A DNA stretch of 55,000 nucleotides. Source: Paulinella micropora. Lineage: Eukaryota; Cercozoa; Imbricatea; Euglyphida; Paulinellidae. Shown piece by piece: positions 42,143-52,230 of the stretch. The stretch lies in contig WBZZ01005989.1 in assembly GCA_019918135.1 (NCBI GenBank), forward strand, positions 50,001-105,000. The letters run 5' to 3'. Position 1 is the first letter of the stretch; each line of letters starts with the position of its first letter. The translations under genes were made by a program, and so were the position numbers. The notes under the pieces are model-generated. The model worked only from the letters and a program-made list of their open reading frames with translations, was not told the origin of the DNA and searched no databases.

Positions 42143-43468
42143 TTGTCACTAGACCTCGTGCCTGATGAGGAAAGACACATCCAATTCGTCTTCGACAGTT
42201 GGTCAAGTGGTGTCTTTTCTTTCAAGGGCACTTTAGAGCAACACTTGAAGAACCTACACACATTAGGCGCTGACTCAGAGGTCGAAGAGAGGCTACAAAG
42301 GCAGCAAAATCAATTGAGAACTCTCTTAGCGCGCTACAAAGATTACAGACGCTGGTTGCAACAGCGGCGGCTGGACGCGCAGATACAAGAATTTGAGGCT
42401 GTCCTAAACGTGATTAGGAATCGACCGAGCCGATTGAATGCTTCGACCTTGCGGCAACTGGGCGAAGTAGTCACTCGGAACGATTTGCTCATAAATGACG
42501 ATAAGCTCGGTGGCGCGCATCTCAGACGTCTGCGGGACTCGGTAGTTCATAATCTAGCAAACCCGGAACAACACACAACGGTTTTCAACCAAGTGGGCAA
42601 AATTCTCCATAACAAGTACACGTTGTTAGCGCTGGAAAAGTCCGGGACCAGCAGCGAGATCTTAGCCGCGTTGTTCTGTGTGTGGGAAATCGACATCAAC
42701 GCCTCGTTCAGCGATAACAACGAGACACGAACGCTGCTAATGAAGCTGGCCAGGACGGGACCCGCCAAGCACCTGGCGTGGGCCCTCCGATGCGGTGCAG
42801 ATCCTAACTTGCATTATTATTACGAAAACTATAGCGTTCTTGTTGCAGCTCTTGAACATAAACTGGAACAGGAGGAAGACAAGAAGGGGCGGGGTGCTGT
42901 CAGGATGCGCTTGTCATCGCCAGAACCAACGCCACCAACGGTCGAGGAGGACCTGGTCTCAGCACTCATGTCGGCAAAACAAACAAAGCCAGAGACGGTC
43001 GGAAAATGGCTAGTATGGCTCATCAGATATTTGTTTGAGTTGAAGAGAAATACAATTCTCAACTCTGCAACGCGTGACCTTAGGCTGACGCGTGGCTATA
43101 AGCTGCTAGAGGGCATGCTATATTCACACAGGGGTTGTAGGAAAATCAAGGAATATGATAATTCTGAATCATCACAGGGCGGGCTGCTGCATAAGGTGTA
43201 CTACGGAAACGACAACACTGATCAAATTCCCGTCCTGGATACGCGAGAGCTGTACCTCTTGTTCCACTATTGGCATCACTACCATACGAGACTACCCAAA
43301 ATGATGCTCAAGATACCTACAAACCACGTGTTGCGAGCAAGGCTGAATCTGGACCTCGGGCTCCCTAAAAAAGCTTTAATATTGGCAGGGGAGGGAAGGC
43401 ACAAAACAAATCTAAGGAAGAGAGGGGGAGGGCAGGGGCGCGCTAAGAATGTACAAGAAAAAAAGTGA
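42143..43468 (+). CDS. Ankyrin-like protein, 5' end uncertain
   Basis: A ~440-codon ORF with no ATG at its start: the frame opens after CACTAG, an acceptor-like site, so an upstream exon is likely. The N-terminal third is helical (EERLQRQQNQLRTLLARYKD). The segment KHLAWALRCGADPNLHYY, followed by SVLVAALEHKLEQEE, fits an ankyrin repeat; neighbouring repeats are degenerate. The last ~30 residues (after KKALILAG) come from the GCGCGCT..GTACAA repeat family, so the natural end of the protein may have been replaced. Ankyrin proteins are frequent in large DNA viruses and host genomes alike; origin is not determined. Confidence 0.6.
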   Translation: MSLDLVPDEERHIQFVFDSWSSGVFSFKGTLEQHLKNLHTLGADSEVEERLQRQQNQLRTLLARYKDYRRWLQQRRLDAQIQEFEAVLNVIRNRPSRLNASTLRQLGEVVTRNDLLINDDKLGGAHLRRLRDSVVHNLANPEQHTTVFNQVGKILHNKYTLLALEKSGTSSEILAALFCVWEIDINASFSDNNETRTLLMKLARTGPAKHLAWALRCGADPNLHYYYENYSVLVAALEHKLEQEEDKKGRGAVRMRLSSPEPTPPTVEEDLVSALMSAKQTKPETVGKWLVWLIRYLFELKRNTILNSATRDLRLTRGYKLLEGMLYSHRGCRKIKEYDNSESSQGGLLHKVYYGNDNTDQIPVLDTRELYLLFHYWHHYHTRLPKMMLKIPTNHVLRARLNLDLGLPKKALILAGEGRHKTNLRKRGGGQGRAKNVQEKK

Positions 43469-43667
43469 ATTCCAGCTGGAGACTTCTTACGATCCAGAGT
43501 CTGATGTGTACATTACTAACGCCTACTTTAAGTTCAGGAATGTCCCTGGCAAGACGTGCATCGAAACCGCCGCGGCGCTGACTGCTGGACAAGACTACGA
43601 CGAGGCCAAAACTCTCGAAATCTCTTACGAGGTCACGCTTGAACAAACTTCAAGCACCGAAAAATAG
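43449..43667 (+). CDS. Small unknown ORF downstream of ankyrin-like gene
   Basis: A 72-codon ORF overlapping the end of the previous frame. After a repeat-derived start (MYKKKSEF) it reads ETSYDPESDVYITNAYFKFR and DYDEAKTLEISYEVTLEQTS. The composition looks coding. It could be the last exon of a gene whose start is upstream (acceptor-like TTCCAG at 43470-43475) rather than an independent protein. Confidence 0.4.
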   Translation: MYKKKSEFQLETSYDPESDVYITNAYFKFRNVPGKTCIETAAALTAGQDYDEAKTLEISYEVTLEQTSSTEK

Positions 43668-44399
43668 CTTGCAACATTACACAAAAAACACAGTGACTGC
43701 AATGTTGTGCGCTAGGTGTGGTACAACAACGAGACGCTAAAGTCGCTCGGCTGCAGCTTTTTGGACGTGATGCTGCTTCTGTTTATGGGTCGGATCTCTC
43801 TGCTCAAAGGGCTGGGGCAGACTGTCACGCGCAAGTGCTGTCGCCATGTCTACCAAAAGCACCAGCTCGCTGGCCAAGGAGAAGAAGCACCCCAGCAAAT
43901 AGAGCCTCTGCCAACTGTAGCTCCGCCGGAGCTGGGCCCCGGGCTGTGAGCTCCAAACCTCGTTTTCTTTAGTTTCGTCTCTTGAATAGCAGGAAAGCCA
44001 GCTATGGGTTGCTATTGACACTACACGCCTCAGCGGGCAGATTGCACAGCCGGCTAGAAGGTAGAGCCTCCGTGTGCCAGAGCGCTGGTTCACAATACAG
44101 CAGCTTCACAGCAAGACTTTTTTGTTTTTTTTGTTCGGACCTTTCTTGAGCAAGGCCTAGCCCTGCGCCGGGTGCGCTTCGAGGTCAAGGCGTGCCACGA
44201 CTGCTGGGCTCAGTATCATTGCCGCGCGCGCCAGGCTCGGGCGGCGGGGGGGAACTTTAAAAAGGAATGCACGCCGTGGACCAAGAGGCTTTCCTTGTCT
44301 AGAGACAAAGATCTTCTTGATTTCAACTTCAGCTTAAAACCATGACGCTTCATTAAAGACACACTTGAGGAACAAATCCAGATTCTTTATTTACCAGCC
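43668..44399. other. Gene-remnant region
   Basis: No intact gene. Positions 44283-44376 match 48690-48800, part of the Sel1-like gene, in the same orientation (shared ACTTCAGCT, GACGCTYCATT, ACACTTGRGGAACRAAT), with indels that destroy the frame. Positions 44160-44280 may encode a Cys-containing fragment (RFEVKACHDCWAQYHCRAR). Confidence 0.5.
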
Positions 44400-45790
44400 C
44401 GGTTCTTCGAATTCTGGTTTTTCTTTTTTTTTTTTTTTTCTTGCAGCGGTACAGAACGCCGCTGTAGCACGACCTACCCCCGCCCAGGCTGCAGGTTGAA
44501 AGTACAAAACGAAAATTAGAAAATTAGAAAACCAGAAAATAGGTTTACCGGCTTGTCTGACTCCCGAAAAAAAATCTGTGCAAGACGGAGGGAGAAGTGC
44601 GGGGGGAGGGGAGGGAAGGAAGGGGAGTGGGAGAAGGGGGAGAAAGGGGCGAGGAGGAGAGGGGGGAGGGGGGGGGGGGGGGGGTTGGGAGAGATAGGCG
44701 GCGAGGGAAGAGTGGGCCCCCAAAAAATCGTGAAAACCCGTTTCTGGTTTTTCTAGTTTTCTAAATTTTTCGCAGTCAATACCCCCCGCTGTAGCGCTGC
44801 CTACCCCCGCCCCAGCCGCATGTCGGGGGTGGGTGCAAGAGAGCTGGATGGCTGTAGCACGACCTACCCCGCCCAGGCTGCAGGTTGAAAGTGCAAGCCA
44901 AAATTAGAAAATTAGAAAACCAGAAAATAGGTTTACCGGCTTGTCTGATCCCCGAAAAAAAATCTGTGAAAGACGGAAGGGGGAGGAGGAGGGAGGGAGG
45001 GGGGGGGGCGGAGAGAAGTGCGGGGGAAGGGGACGGGAGGGGAGGGGAGTGGGAGAAGGGGGAGAACGGGGCGAGGAGGAGGGAGGGGGGGGGGGGGACA
45101 GAGATAGGCGGCGAGGGGGAAGAGTGGGCCCCCAAAAAAGCCTGAAAACCCGTTTCTAGTTTTTCTAGTTTTCTAAATTTTTCACAGTCAATACCCCCTG
45201 CTGTAGCACTGCCTACCCCCGCCCCAGCCGCATGTCGGGGGTGGGCGCAAGAGAGCTGGATGGCTGTAGCACGACCTACCCCCGCCCAGGCTGCAGGTTG
45301 AAAGTGCAAAGCCAAAATTAGAAATTTAGAAAACCAGAAAATAGGTTTACCGACTTGCCTGACTCCCGAAAAAAAATCCGTGCAAGACGGAGGGGGGAGG
45401 AGGGAGGGGGGGGGGGGGGGAGAAGTGCGGGGGAAGGGGAGGGGAGGGAAGGAATGGGAAGGGGAGAGAAAGAAGAAAAGGGGCGAGGGGGGGGGGGGGG
45501 AAGATACTAGGCGGCGAGGGGAAGAGTAGGGCCCCCAAAAAATCGTGAAAACCCGTTTCTGGTTTTTCTAGTTTTCTAAATTTTTCAGTCAATACCCCCT
45601 GCTGTAGCGCTGCCTACCCCTGCCCCAGCCGCATGTCGGGGGTGGGCGCAAGAGAGCTGGATGGCTGTAGCACGACCTACCCCCGCCAAGGCTGCAGGTT
45701 GAAAGTGCAAAGCCAAAATTAGAAAACCAGAAAATAGGTTTACCGGCTTGTCTGATTCCCGAAAAAACAATCTGTGAAAGACGGAGGAAA
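44400..45790. repeat. Tandem repeat, ~380-420-bp units
   Basis: Three full units and parts of another. Anchor CCAGAAAATAGGTTTACCG is at 44531, 44919, 45335 and 45729. Each unit holds GTAGCACGACCTACCCC, the anchor, CCCGAAAAAAAATCTGTG, a long purine/G run, GTGGGCCCCCAAAAAA and AAACCCGTTTCTRGTTTTTC. The CCAGAAAATAGGTTT and AAACCCGTTTCTGG segments are imperfect inverted repeats across the purine run. No coding role is seen. Confidence 0.85.
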
Positions 45791-46161
45791 AGGTGGGAGG
45801 ATCTTAGTAATAGCTCCTCCCCCTCCGGCGTTTTAAACGGGGGCGCCTTGTTTTCGTATATTTTTTCTAGTTATTCCCCGACTGCTTTCCTTCGGTTTCC
45901 TCGACTGGTCCAAAGAAGGATTTGTCTGATATTTACAAAAGCCTTTTCGGAACCAGGAGAAATGTGCGGATCCTTGCAATCACACGTCCGACGCCGGCAG
46001 TATTAATGCTACGTTAAGAGCCTGGCTGGTGACCTAAACGGCAGTGCTTTGGTTTCTGAAATATGTATACATGCTTAAATTTAATGAACCAGACGCATTT
46101 CGCAAAACCTGTTGAAGCGATTTCGAATGATGTTTGGATAAATCAAATGAGCAGCTGTCAA
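45791..46161. other. Intergenic region
   Basis: About 370 bp between the tandem repeat and the helicase-like gene. No gene, RNA or repeat recognised. Confidence 0.4.
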
Positions 46162-47853
46162 TCATTCTGGAGCTGGGGCGTGTTCTTTCGGTGGAGATTC
46201 ACGTTGCAAGGCCGCCACACCGTCTAGGGGCCAAGTTGGAGTGAAAGATTCCTTTCGTCTGCGTTTCTTTTCTTTTTGTCGTCTTGCTTTCTTCTCCTGG
46301 TCACGCATACGTTTCTTTTTGTCTGCCTTTCTTCTGCGTCGCACTTCCTCGTCGCTCCTTAGTTCTGCAGTCTCCCTGGAAATTTCTTTCTTTCTTTGCT
46401 TTTCTTTTTTCTTCCGCTCCTTCCTGAAGGACATCTCGTTGCCTAGCTGTGGCAATAACTCATGCGCTGTGTAAGGGAACAACAAGCCTTTCGCAGGCTT
46501 CCCATTCTCGTCAAACATATTTTGCTTGCCTTTTTTGGCTAAATTAAGCCTTGGAAAAGCCGCTTGAAAACTTCGCCAAAAGCCCTCAATAGCAGCTTGG
46601 GTCATTTCTTGCTTGCAGAACCCCAGGCTCTGTGAAAAACTAGTTACAAGATCCTGGGGCCGCATGGCAAACAACCCTTTGTGTTTTCCTTGTAAAAGGC
46701 AAAAGACTTGGAGGCGCGCTGTCTCTTTTGTTTTATCCAAACTTTGCAATTCATTCTGCATTACGACGGATCTGCGGAAGTCCAGCTCCCATGCCCCTAA
46801 TCCACCGGGCTGATCGCATTTCGCCAAGCGCGGGCTGGCAGGCGCAACAGTGCGCAGATGCTGAAAGAGCGCCTGCGCTGCGGGCACCTCTACCAAGGCA
46901 GGCGGTGCAACAGTAACAAGCCTCAGAGACGTAGCCGTTGAGACCCCAAGCCACGAAAGCTGCTCCGCCGACCACAGTGGCTGCCCGTTAGCGGCGGGCA
47001 AAACAAGTATCTGGCTTAGATTGCGTTGGTACATGGATGTCTTTTTAGCGAGCTGTTTTCTATCCGAGCACAAGAGTTCCAAGAGTTCCTTGCGTTGGCC
47101 ACCCGTGTGCGCAATCCTAGAAACACCATCCACCAGAACCAGCAAGCCGTGTTGGAGGCAAGGTGGCCTGGCAACGTCATCGTCGCGAAGAACCCAGACG
47201 TGTTCATCGCCTAATGCCTGGCAAACCGAGCGCAGGATTTGCTTAAGCAGAAGGGGCACCGTACCTGTAAGGCATACCCAGGACTTTACAGGCAGTTTCT
47301 GGGAGGGGCGTACTAGACCAAGCAAGTGCGAGAGCCAACCAACAAAAAATTCTCCGTCGGGCGGTTCAAAGCAGCTACGAATCAAGCCCCCCAGGTCTAG
47401 CGTCGGGGTGCCGCAATCAGCCGCGCTGCTATCTGGATTGGCTAGAAGCTCTCGAGGCAAGAGCAAGGTCTCCATGTCCTGCTCCGGCAGGGTTTCGACA
47501 CAATAGGTCTCCCAGAGCTTGAACGGGTTTCGTTCCTTGGTGTAGCTCGATGCCCAGTGACAAGGTACCAATTCAAGTTGATCGGTTTTGAAGCTCGCAC
47601 GCAGGTGATAGAGCTTAAGTACCTGTGTGTACTCAACGGGAATGGGCTCACCTAGCAGCACCTTTCTTGGCGCAACAACCCTCACTGCCGCGTGTGTTTC
47701 GGATTTTGCTAACCACCAGCGTGCCATGATGTCACGGAAGTCTTGCCAGAAATGCTCGGTTGGCTCGGCCTTGAAAAACTTGTAAATATTTTCTCGAGCT
47801 TGCTCTATTGTGACCAACGGTTTTTGCAGAAGCTGAGAAGCAAAGAGTTGCAT
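46162..47853 (-). CDS. Degenerate SF3-helicase-like protein
   Basis: A 563-aa ORF. The central part has the layout of viral superfamily 3 helicases: GEFFVGWLSHLLGLVRPSQK before the P-loop strand, SWVCLTGTVPLLLKQILRSV where Walker A should be, HGLLVLVDGVSRIAHTGG as the B-like strand, and NLSQILVLPAANGQPLW as the motif C-like region. The GK(T/S) signature is absent (GTVPLLLKQ), and the acidic pair of Walker B is reduced to VDG. ATPase activity is therefore unlikely. The last 120 residues are Arg/Lys/Glu-rich. A likely upstream exon is at 48101-47891. Assignment is by layout only. Confidence 0.5.
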   Translation of the reverse strand: MQLFASQLLQKPLVTIEQARENIYKFFKAEPTEHFWQDFRDIMARWWLAKSETHAAVRVVAPRKVLLGEPIPVEYTQVLKLYHLRASFKTDQLELVPCHWASSYTKERNPFKLWETYCVETLPEQDMETLLLPRELLANPDSSAADCGTPTLDLGGLIRSCFEPPDGEFFVGWLSHLLGLVRPSQKLPVKSWVCLTGTVPLLLKQILRSVCQALGDEHVWVLRDDDVARPPCLQHGLLVLVDGVSRIAHTGGQRKELLELLCSDRKQLAKKTSMYQRNLSQILVLPAANGQPLWSAEQLSWLGVSTATSLRLVTVAPPALVEVPAAQALFQHLRTVAPASPRLAKCDQPGGLGAWELDFRRSVVMQNELQSLDKTKETARLQVFCLLQGKHKGLFAMRPQDLVTSFSQSLGFCKQEMTQAAIEGFWRSFQAAFPRLNLAKKGKQNMFDENGKPAKGLLFPYTAHELLPQLGNEMSFRKERKKKEKQRKKEISRETAELRSDEEVRRRRKADKKKRMRDQEKKARRQKEKKRRRKESFTPTWPLDGVAALQRESPPKEHAPAPE

Positions 47854-47890
47854 TTGACGCTACGGAGCATAGCGGTAGTGTTCAGCTTAC

Positions 47891-48101
47891 CGTCTTGCCA
47901 CGTTTCGCGCCAGGCTAACTTGGATAGCAGAGATGTCTGGGGGGCTTGATGGCTCCGAGCAATAAAGTGATCTCGATGTTTTCGTAGCGGTTTGGTCCGC
48001 AAGAGGCGAACCAATTCCATGATATAGTACAGATTACGAGGGCGGCGTGGTTTGAAGAAATCGGAATAGCTGACTAGTGCGTCAGACTTTTCAAAGTACA
48101 T
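47891..48101 (-). CDS. Probable upstream exon of the helicase-like gene
   Basis: The frame starts MYFEKSDALVSYSDFFKPRR, continues ELVRLLRTKPLRKHRDHFIA and reaches a donor GTAAGC at 47890. A candidate acceptor (CTTCTCAG) lies 37 bp beyond and inside the downstream ORF. The phases do not close without a one-base shift, so the exact junction is unresolved. The ATG lies 2 bp after the stop of the Sel1-like gene. Confidence 0.4.
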
Positions 48102-48103
48102 GC

Positions 48104-49327
48104 TTAGCTTCCAAAGATTGTCGAGTTGCCAAAAAGCCTGCCAGCTGTTCCACTAATAATAGTAAACTCGAATGCACATATCCAATATAAGGAGGCGAGT
48201 TCTGTGTCACTGGTGCTCATGCCCCGTCCAGCTTCTGCACAATTTCCGAGGTGATATAAAGCTTCTGGATGCCACACCGCCGGCGCCTGGCGCATTTTCT
48301 GCACTGCCAAGAGGTCGCTTTCTTGATTGCCTTGTGCGAGTAGGACCCGAGCCTCTGCAAGTACCCCCGATGCACGCAGGCTAGCGTGTGAATCAACGCG
48401 GCGGAGCTCTAGTGGCTTAGTTTGCATGACCTGCAGCAAACGTTTACCCTCACTCTGCACAAAGGTCATCCTGCGCGGCTCTGATTCCACGCTGTATGCA
48501 TTTTCTTCTTTTCTTGACAGAGGGTTTGGGAGGGCTCGAGATACCAGCTCAATCGTGTTCTGCACCTGATCCTGTTTTTCATCGGTTGTTTCGGGCGTTT
48601 GTGCGGGTCTTGGGGGCTGTTTCACGTGCAGAGGAGTCCTGCCAAGCTCCGTAGGCAGGGGGGCTTGCAGGGGCTCTAGTACGCTCCGGACCAAGACGCC
48701 CTCCTTGTCCGGAGACGAAGAAGAGGCTTGGTTCGACTTCGACTTCAGCTCATGCCACAAATTCTGGAACCACGACGCTCCATTCGAGAGACACTTGGGG
48801 AACGAATTTGGGTTCGTTTTCCAGCTAGGGTTCGCGCGTTTTACAAGTTTCGACAGCACATCCAAATGCCAAGGGTTAGCTGGACTAAGTGGAAGAGAGG
48901 CCTGAACGGCCGACGCCCAGTACAATTGAGCGAAATCGGTGTCACGGTCGGGTACGCCCTCCCCCGACTCCAAACAATTCCCAAGAAGGTATAAAGCCTT
49001 GCCGCAGAAGACCACCGGTTCCGCCAGCAACAATTCGACTGCCTTTGTATAGCGTTTCTCTGCCAGCGCTTGTTTGGCCTCTTCAAGCAGTAGCGGCGCT
49101 TCAGCAGGCAAGGACCTGGGCTTGGCATTTGAAAACCACTCCAGCCTTTTTGCTTCAATTTGCACAATCGTTTCTTTGTCAAATAGCATGTCTTTTGGCA
49201 AATAATGGCTGTACTTGTTGCCTAGGATATATTCAAGCAATCTAGGCTTCTGTTCGTCTGGAAGGCCGGTCTCTTGGTATGCGCGCTTGCGAAATTCTTC
49301 GACGGTCAGATCTCCCTGGTAATCCAT
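48104..49327 (-). CDS. Sel1/TPR-like repeat protein
   Basis: A 407-aa ORF from the ATG at 49327 (MDYQGDLTVEEFRKRAYQET); the frame is open slightly further upstream without an ATG. Two Sel1-type units are visible: ALYLLGNCLESGEGVPDRDT followed by AQLYWASAVQ near residue 130, and ALYHLGNCAEAGRGMSTSDT followed by LASLYWICAFE near residue 380. Between them is a Pro/Ser-rich linker. Sel1 repeats mediate protein contacts. A fragment of this gene is found at 44283-44376. Confidence 0.65.
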   Translation of the reverse strand: MDYQGDLTVEEFRKRAYQETGLPDEQKPRLLEYILGNKYSHYLPKDMLFDKETIVQIEAKRLEWFSNAKPRSLPAEAPLLLEEAKQALAEKRYTKAVELLLAEPVVFCGKALYLLGNCLESGEGVPDRDTDFAQLYWASAVQASLPLSPANPWHLDVLSKLVKRANPSWKTNPNSFPKCLSNGASWFQNLWHELKSKSNQASSSSPDKEGVLVRSVLEPLQAPLPTELGRTPLHVKQPPRPAQTPETTDEKQDQVQNTIELVSRALPNPLSRKEENAYSVESEPRRMTFVQSEGKRLLQVMQTKPLELRRVDSHASLRASGVLAEARVLLAQGNQESDLLAVQKMRQAPAVWHPEALYHLGNCAEAGRGMSTSDTELASLYWICAFEFTIISGTAGRLFGNSTIFGS

Positions 49328-49475
49328 CCTGTGACGGTTCAAGTGGTTTATTAGCAACAACCAGCTGCTTTCTTGCTTTATATTTCTAAGAGAGCCAGGT
49401 TTTTGTCTTCTTAGACCACAATTTGATCTTTACTCTTACCCCCTCCCTTTCCTCCCCTCCCCCTTCCTTTGTTCC

Positions 49476-49496
49476 TTGAGCCCCCTGGGCTCAGGG
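49476..49496. repeat. GC-rich palindrome 2
   Basis: TTGAGCCCCCTGGGCTCAGGG, shorter form of the palindrome family, between diverging genes. It is flanked by a pyrimidine run on the left and a purine run on the right. Confidence 0.6.
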
Positions 49497-49646
49497 AAGG
49501 GGGGAGAGAGGAGGTGGCAGAAAGGATTTCTGGATACGAGAGGGGGGGGGGGGGCGCCCCCCCCCCCCCCCCCGCCTCTCCCCCTTTTTCTCTTTTCATT
49601 CCCCCTTTTTCTTCTCTTTTTCTCTTGGCCTCAAGCCTTTTGGACC

Positions 49647-51592
49647 ATGCAGGTCGGCGGCTTTGCTAGGGGGAGCGCCAAGCAGGAAGCGGGGGCGGGT
49701 GCTGGGGACAGCGGCGCCGTGGAAGAAGAGCCGTGCGCCGACTACAAGGGCGCTGCTGCTCAGCAGCTGCAGCACCATTGTAACCATTGCGACGTGGCCA
49801 TGCCGTGTCTGATCTTAGGCACGGCGGCTGAGATGCAGAAACTCGCGGCCAACTTGCGGAGCGGCAGCCTGGAATACGTGCTTGAGGCCAGGGTGCTGTT
49901 GGGGACGTGGATCCCGTTGCTGGAAGCCTTGACGCGCAGGGGCCAGCTCGCTTTTACGAAGCGCTTGCTGCGGCACATGCAGGGGAAAGCCAAATTTAAC
50001 GCGGGTCTGCTGTCCCTGGTGGTCGGCCCCGGGGTGTTTGCCAAGGGTGGCGGCGGGGCCGTGCTGCTGCGCCAGGACCTGTTTTCGCTGTACTGCAAGC
50101 TGGCGTCGGAAGGTGTAAAGGGCCCGGCGCTTGAACAGCTGTGGGTTTACGTCGGAGTTCTGGGGCAAGAGGGGCCGGCCGACTGTGTAGGGGCGCCGTC
50201 GTCTTCTCGCAGCGCGCTGGCGCGCAGGTTGTTGGGCCTGCTCTCGGCGGACAAGCCCCTAGAGAGCGCTGCCCGGCTCTCCGCCGTGCAAGGGCTACTG
50301 GCCAAGGCGCGGACCCTGACAACAGACCCGCCGCTCATGTACGCGGTGACCTGGGTGAGCTGGCTGGAGGCGCTGGGCCTGGTGTGGAAGGAGGTGCTCC
50401 GCCTGCGCTACTCGTCGCCGGGGCCGCTGAGGGCGGTGCTGGTTAGGTTGCAGGCGGCCCCTTGCCCCAAGACGTCCAAGGTTTTCAGACTCGAGCTGCT
50501 GCTGCTGCAATTGCTGGACCTGATGCATCTCAGGCTGGGCGAGGACGGCAGGCCGAGCCTCGGGCAAGCCCGCGTGGTCGTGTCAGTGCTGAGCGCGTCG
50601 CTGGTGCAGCTGAGGCGGGACAAGGTCTTTGAGGTGCTAAGCCAAGCCAAGGATTGTCTGCAATTTGCCGAGTGGGTCTGGCCCGTGGCGGCAGTGCAGC
50701 TGCAGTGCCTGCCCCTCTTGCAGTTTTTTTTGCTGCACGCCCCCGAGCGCCGCGGGCTGCCCGAGCGCCAGGCACAGACCTTGCTGGAGCTGGCATGCAG
50801 CGAGCTGCTGGCCCCGCGGGAGGGCGACGGGCTTTCTGTCGTCTTCCTAGCACTGCCGTTTGTGCTGTGCACGGCGAGGGCTGGGAGTGGGAGGAGGACC
50901 TGTGCGAGCCCCGCGGCAGGTGGTTGAGCCTGCGGCCGCGGCTGCTGGCGCAGGGGGTAGGCTCGCTTGCCCAGCTGCTGAGCTCGTTCCACGATCTGAG
51001 CGAGGAGCGGTGGGGTGGCGGCGCCGCCGCCGGGGACGACGAGGCCGAGGCTGCCGCCGAGGCCGGGCCCGAGGCCGAAGAGGGGGCGGCCAAGCAGCGG
51101 CTGGCGATGGCATGCTTGGCACTAGAAACACAACGCCAGGAGCTGGCCAAGACGCAGGGCCTGCTGCGCAAGCTGGAACGCCAAGGGCGGGAGCTACGGT
51201 CCAGTGCAGGGGACGCGCGGCAGGAGCTGCAGCGTGTACAGCAAGAACTACAAGAGGCCCGCTCCGTGCGCAACAAGATACGCCATTCCCTCCGCCGGCT
51301 GCAAAAACGAGAAGGAAAGAAAAACCAGACCCCGCCGCCCCAGGAGCCGGCACAGCGCTCTGGTAAAGACGAAGACGAACAAGAAGAAGAAGACGAGGCA
51401 GAAGAAGCAGCAGAGGAAAGCGCTGACCGCGTGCAGTGCGCGGTCTGCCTGAACGACCCCGTCAAAGAAACGGGGCCCTTGGTCGTTTTAGTCTCGTGTG
51501 GCCACGCCCGGATATGCGCCGACTGCGCCGCGCAGCTCAGGCGCTGCCCCCTGTGTCGTCGAGAGATTAAGGAATTCGTAGTCCCCGTCTAG
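49647..51592 (+). CDS. RING-finger protein with helical repeats, one frameshift
   Basis: The start at 49647 (MQVGGFARGSAKQEAGAGAG) is the first ATG after a C/G-run region that looks non-coding. About 400 Leu/Ala-rich helical residues follow (LLGTWIPLLEALTRRGQLAF, ELLLLQLLDLMHLRLGEDGR). Near 50870 coding moves to another frame (VHGEGWEWEEDLCEPRGRW) that has a coiled coil (LRKLERQGRELRSSAGDARQ) and a C-terminal C3HC4 RING: CAVC, then CGHARICADC, then CPLC, ending EFVVPV. RING proteins of this layout are E3 ubiquitin ligases, used by hosts and by many large DNA viruses. The frame change may be a mutation, an unrecognised intron or an assembly error. Confidence 0.65.
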
Positions 51593-52230
51593 AGCGTTGA
51601 TTTTAATTTTAAAAAAACACCTGTATTATTTTATAAAAGGACCTGCTAGACGCAATAGACTTGCTGATTCAGAGTTGTAGTCAGCTCGGCCGAGTAGGCT
51701 GCAGTTATGGTAGTAGTAAGTCCGGCGCCGTCTCCGGGAAGAAGGCTGGGGCTGCTGTCGCCGGCGCTTTCTCCCCTGCTGTGCCGCGCTCTCTGCTGGA
51801 AGCCAAAGACTTTCAGACGCTCCGGATATCTGCACTGTCTGTCAGGACTAGGGGGTTGCCCTTGGGCCAAGCACATTAGAGGGGTTTGCGCGCTAGCACC
51901 GACGCAGGCGCCAGCACCCACGCCCAGGCCTACAGCTAGAACGTCAAGAGTGGAGTCGTTTCATATATTTATTTATTTTTCTTGGTAGCGTCTGCGCCCT
52001 TCTCCTCCCACCCTGCCCCTGTTCTTTGAGCCCCCCGGGCTCGGGGGGCTCAGATAGAGGGAAGAAAAAGAACGGGGGTGGGGAGCGCCCCCTCCCCAAC
52101 CTCCGCCCCCTTCTCCCCCCTCTTTCCCCAACCAGCGGGCGCTGATCCTTGGATCCTTTGGTACATCCCCTGTCAGCCTTTCCTAATAAACAGTCATTGT
52201 ACAAAAAAAAGAGGAAGAGGGAGGGAGCCC
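51593..52230. other. Intergenic region with GC-rich palindrome 3
   Basis: No gene supported. The palindrome TTTGAGCCCCCC/GGGGGGCTCAGA lies at 52025-52053. The stretch from 51640 to 51960 has short open frames on both strands without clear coding character. Confidence 0.5.

Noticed and set aside
49476..49646. N-terminal extension of the RING gene (Gly/Pro-rich)
   Set aside because: It reads through the GC palindrome and a G/C run, which are intergenic in character; the ATG at 49647 is the better start.
50530..51465. 311-codon Ser/Arg/Ala-rich minus-strand ORF
   Set aside because: Antisense of the GC-rich RING gene; low-complexity translation.
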